Shown here piece by piece: positions 6,749 to 9,183 of a DNA stretch of 9,183 nucleotides (position 1 is the first letter of the stretch; each line of letters begins with the position of its first letter). The stretch is from Arenicella sp. (GTDB lineage Bacteria > Pseudomonadota > Gammaproteobacteria > Arenicellales > Arenicellaceae): assembly GCA_018677115.1 (NCBI GenBank), contig JAHHOC010000468.1, positions 1 through 9,183 of the forward strand, written 5' to 3'. A program made the position numbers and the translations under genes. The notes below the pieces were generated by a model. It was not told the origin of the DNA. It saw nothing but the letters and a program-made list of their open reading frames with translations, and did no database searches.

Positions 6749-8065
6749 TTAGCCGGACTTATTTGAATTATCCTCAGCGATGGCATCTTTTTCCTTTTGC
6801 CAGTAATACGCACCAATAAAAAACGACACAATCGTGAATACGCCAAGTACGTCGACGCTCAGTAATGCGTAAGTAAGCGGTTGTGCCGCGCCGGCGGTGC
6901 TGTAAACATCGCTTAAAATTCCGGTTACCACCGCGCCGAGACCAAGCCCAACCAGATTGCACATCAGCAATAGCACTGCAGTGGTTATGCCCCTCAGTTT
7001 GGCGGGCGTGAGATCCTGCACAGTGCCAAATACGGGTCCGTAGAAGGCAAGAAAATTCATGAAGCCGACGCACATGGCAATGTAAAAAACCGGTGAATCG
7101 GGTGACACAAAACGGTATCCGAGCAGCAGTGGCGTGGTAATCAGAAGATAGAGCGCAAAGAAACGCAGTCTTCCTCCCCGGTAACGCGTCTGGTACCAAT
7201 CACTCATGGCTCCGCCAATTAGCGAACCGATGATGCCGAACACGATAAACAATGAACCATAGGTGATGGCAATTTCGGCAGCGTCGAAACCCCGCTCTCG
7301 CACCAGCCACAACTGCACAAACTGGGCCGAACCAATTGGCAGATGCATGAATACAGCGCCGATCATCGCCCAAGCCAACGCAGGTGAACGGCGCGAGACA
7401 CCCCAGACAAGTTTGATCGAATGCATCATTCCGCCCGCGGGTTCCTCTACAGGCGCGGGGGCATCAAATTTGCCACGCTGCGGATCGCGCCAGATCAACA
7501 ACAACGGTAGCAACAGCAAACCCAGGGCACCGAGGATATAGAAACAATTGCGCCAGCCAATCTTGGGGCCGAATACCCCAGCAACTATGAAACTGGCCCC
7601 GGCTCCCAATGGCAACCCCAGGTAATACAGCCCCGATGCCAGCCCCCTTTTGCGCTGCGGAAACGAATCTGACAACATCGACATGGAGGCTGGTGTCAGG
7701 CAGGCCTCACCGACGCCTATAAACATCCGTGCTACACCAATCTGCAGAAAATTTTTGGCGGTACCGGAATAGATTGTCAACAGACTCCACAGCGCCAGCC
7801 CGGCAGCAATCAGTCTGGGGCGGTGCATCTGATCCGCCAGGCGGCCTACAAACAGACCCATGATGGCGTAGAAGAACACAAACAATAAACCGGTCAGGTA
7901 ACCAAATTGGGTATCCGTGAGGCCGAGCTCGGTGGTGATTTGCGGGCCAAAACTGGAGATCAGGTTGCGATCGACCATGTTGAGGATATTGAGCACGATC
8001 AACAATGTGAGCAGCGCATTCGCCCCCTTAACGGGTGATTGTTCCATTGTGGCCGGCTGATTCAT
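6749..8065 (-). CDS. Major facilitator superfamily transporter, Spinster-like
   Basis: A 438-residue inner-membrane carrier, the usual MFS length, with a hydrophobic pattern fitting 12 helices. Family signs are MVDRNLIS in helix 1, the loop 2-3 motif GRLADQMHRPR (from about residue 74), RMFIGVGEACLTPASMSML in the helix 4 region, and SDSFPQRKRGLASG just after it. The GEA and DRN signatures point to the Spinster-like branch, whose bacterial members are usually annotated as proton-coupled carriers of uncertain substrate. I chose the ATG at 8065; a TTG lies directly before it and another ATG seven codons inside. The ribosome binding site is weak (GCGGAT about 9 nt upstream). It lies 66 nt downstream of the broken SSL gene on the same strand, so the two probably form an operon, perhaps importing and hydrolysing one compound. 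The substrate cannot be told from sequence. Confidence 0.88.
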   Translation of the reverse strand: MNQPATMEQSPVKGANALLTLLIVLNILNMVDRNLISSFGPQITTELGLTDTQFGYLTGLLFVFFYAIMGLFVGRLADQMHRPRLIAAGLALWSLLTIYSGTAKNFLQIGVARMFIGVGEACLTPASMSMLSDSFPQRKRGLASGLYYLGLPLGAGASFIVAGVFGPKIGWRNCFYILGALGLLLLPLLLIWRDPQRGKFDAPAPVEEPAGGMMHSIKLVWGVSRRSPALAWAMIGAVFMHLPIGSAQFVQLWLVRERGFDAAEIAITYGSLFIVFGIIGSLIGGAMSDWYQTRYRGGRLRFFALYLLITTPLLLGYRFVSPDSPVFYIAMCVGFMNFLAFYGPVFGTVQDLTPAKLRGITTAVLLLMCNLVGLGLGAVVTGILSDVYSTAGAAQPLTYALLSVDVLGVFTIVSFFIGAYYWQKEKDAIAEDNSNKSG

Positions 8066-8085
8066 CAAGTGATCATCCGCTAATC

Positions 8086-8101
8086 ACAGAATAAATTCTG
8101 T
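8086..8101. promoter_or_regulatory. 16-bp palindrome upstream of the transporter, candidate operator
   Basis: ACAGAAT and ATTCTGT form a perfect 7-bp inverted repeat around a 2-bp centre, inside the 66-nt gap between the SSL gene and the transporter start, 20 nt before the transporter ATG. Its size and position would suit the site of a dimeric repressor acting on the transporter. No promoter boxes can be placed with confidence, and in a short intergenic gap a chance palindrome is possible. Confidence 0.3.
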
Positions 8102-8131
8102 CGCTTGCGTGACATTGGTAACATACTGTTT

Positions 8132-8644
8132 TCATTGAATATTTATGACGCCCACGCGGCCCTCAACCAGACTGCCCAGATACAGGCGCCCGTCAAGTTC
8201 CTTAACACTGGTGATATCGCTGAACGGGACTCCTTCTTGTTGCTGCGAAAACTGCAGGTTATGGATTACCTCTCCCTGTAAATTTAATCCCACAACAAAA
8301 GCAGTTTGCCGTTCCGGTAACCACCAGCGTCTTGGCAAGCCTGCCAGGATGCGGCGCAGGGCCGGGGCCTGTGCCACGCGCACATCCCGCAAGGCCGGTA
8401 GTGCCACCCACACCGTATCGCGGCCATTAAAACTGATGTTGTCGGTTACGCCGGGAAAACCTGAAGCAAACAGCTCGCTGCGGCCTTTGTTCGGTCCTTT
8501 CAACCACAGCCTGTGAATACGGCCGTGACCGGTTTCGCTGACCAGCACATATTCATCACCGGGGCCCAAAGTCACACCGTTGGCGAAGAACAGACCCTCC
8601 ATATGAAATACAAGTTCATCAGACCCGGGTGAATAACTGTACAA
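8132..8644 (-). pseudogene. 3' part of an interrupted strictosidine-synthase-like/SMP-30-type beta-propeller gene
   Basis: This 170-codon stretch continues the upstream fragment in the same frame, directly after a TAA at 8645-8647. It holds the second half of the propeller: LFFANGVTLGPGDEYVLVSE, GRIHRLWLKGPNKG, then GFPGVTDNISFNGRDTVWVA, matching the family's usual FANGV and PGxxDNI segments, and ends with a blade around LYLGSLVEGRVGVI. The continuity of homology across the stop, with no missing or extra bases, makes a nonsense change or a base-call error the simplest explanation. The codon right after the stop is TTG, and an AAGGAG run (8659-8664) lies 14 nt upstream of it. Reinitiation giving a separate half-protein is therefore conceivable, but half a propeller is unlikely to be active. 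Confidence 0.72.
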
Positions 8645-9183
8645 TTAACCACTCTGGTCTCCTTCCAGAAAACTTTTTATGGAATTGCCCAATCCGTAGC
8701 GTCGGCTGGCGTTGGAAAACCAGATGGTGCCGTCGGCCGCAATATCCAGATCATCAGCAAAGCGAAGCGTGGCAGAATCAATCAACACGCTGACATCACC
8801 TGCAGGATTAATGCTTAGCAGGCCGCGGTTCGCATCTGCAACGATCAGGTTACCAGCCCGGTCAAACTCCATTCCGAGCGGGCGGCCGGCGGTTTCGGCA
8901 AACAGGCTCGCGGCACCGGTGGCCGGATCAATGCTGAATATCTGGCCATTCTCAACACCGGTATAGAGTTGGCCATCAGCTGCGACCGCCAAATCCTCAG
9001 GGCCCGTACCAAGACCCTTGGCAATAAAACGCATTGTGTCCAGCTGCCCGTTTCGGGCGAACTTGCCGGTAAAACCCGGATTAGCATCAGCTACCCAGCT
9101 TTGCGGTTTAATGTCAGAGTTAAACCAGCCCCAGGCCAGCACGGCAACAACCAACAGCAGCAGCGCGCACAACAGCAGCGACA
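8645..9183 (-). pseudogene. 5' part of the interrupted strictosidine-synthase-like gene, running off the window
   Basis: The frame is open to the right edge of the window, so the true start lies beyond 9183; the TTG at 9172 is only an internal codon. The visible N-terminal part is a hydrophobic helix (LLLCALLLLVVAVLAWGWF), probably a membrane anchor facing the periplasm. The first half of a six-bladed propeller follows: GLGTGPEDLAVAADGQLYTG, RPLGMEFDRAGNLIVAD and ADDLDIAADGTIWFSNASRR, all typical of strictosidine-synthase-like and SMP-30/gluconolactonase relatives. In bacteria these are mostly lactonase- or esterase-type hydrolases of unknown substrate. The frame ends in FLEGDQSG followed by TAA, where relatives usually read Gly-Arg/Lys-Leu and continue. 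It is upstream of the transporter on the same strand. Confidence 0.75.

Noticed and set aside
6619..6819. A + strand frame crossing the convergent gap
   Set aside because: It overlaps the ends of two well-supported genes, and the translation has no recognisable feature. The gap is better explained by inverted repeats.
8645..8647. Selenocysteine or pyrrolysine recoding at the SSL stop codon
   Set aside because: The codon is TAA, not TGA or TAG, so these known recoding routes do not apply; mutation or a sequencing error is simpler.

Overview
The window looks like a Gram-negative, probably gammaproteobacterial chromosome. This rests on moderate GC content, an exported protein with a Sec-type signal peptide, and a Spinster-type MFS transporter beside a strictosidine-synthase-like (SSL) gene. 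No rRNA, tRNA or marker gene fixes the genus, so the taxonomy is inference.

Left part (25-6658, + strand): three tightly packed genes that look like one operon of protease-fold proteins. The first is a cytoplasmic metacaspase/caspase-like protein (peptidase C14 fold) with a C-terminal DUF4384-like domain. The second starts 3 nt later with GTG. It is a CHAT-domain (caspase-like) protein fused to a four-cysteine zinc ribbon, a conserved-looking middle module and three membrane helices, and ends in a roughly 200-residue tail predicted to lie outside the cytoplasm. The third follows almost without a gap. It is a predicted exported trypsin-like serine protease with an unrecognised middle domain and two tandem C-terminal repeats of about 80 residues. 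Together they would place a cytoplasmic caspase, a membrane-spanning CHAT protein and a periplasmic trypsin-like protease in one transcription unit. That suggests a signalling or conflict/cell-death protease relay across the inner membrane. The domains are seen in the sequence; the joint function is inferred.

Middle (6659-6748): a 90-nt gap between convergent genes that holds a long interrupted inverted repeat and a second small hairpin. These may act as a transcription end or boundary.

Right part (6749-9183, - strand): an ordinary-looking metabolic or transport pair. An SSL/SMP-30-like beta-propeller gene comes first. It runs off the right edge of the window and is broken by an in-frame TAA at 8645-8647. 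It is followed, after 66 nt containing a 16-bp palindrome, by an MFS transporter of the Spinster type. No mobile element, CRISPR array or RNA gene was found, and no stretch over 300 bases lacks a gene.
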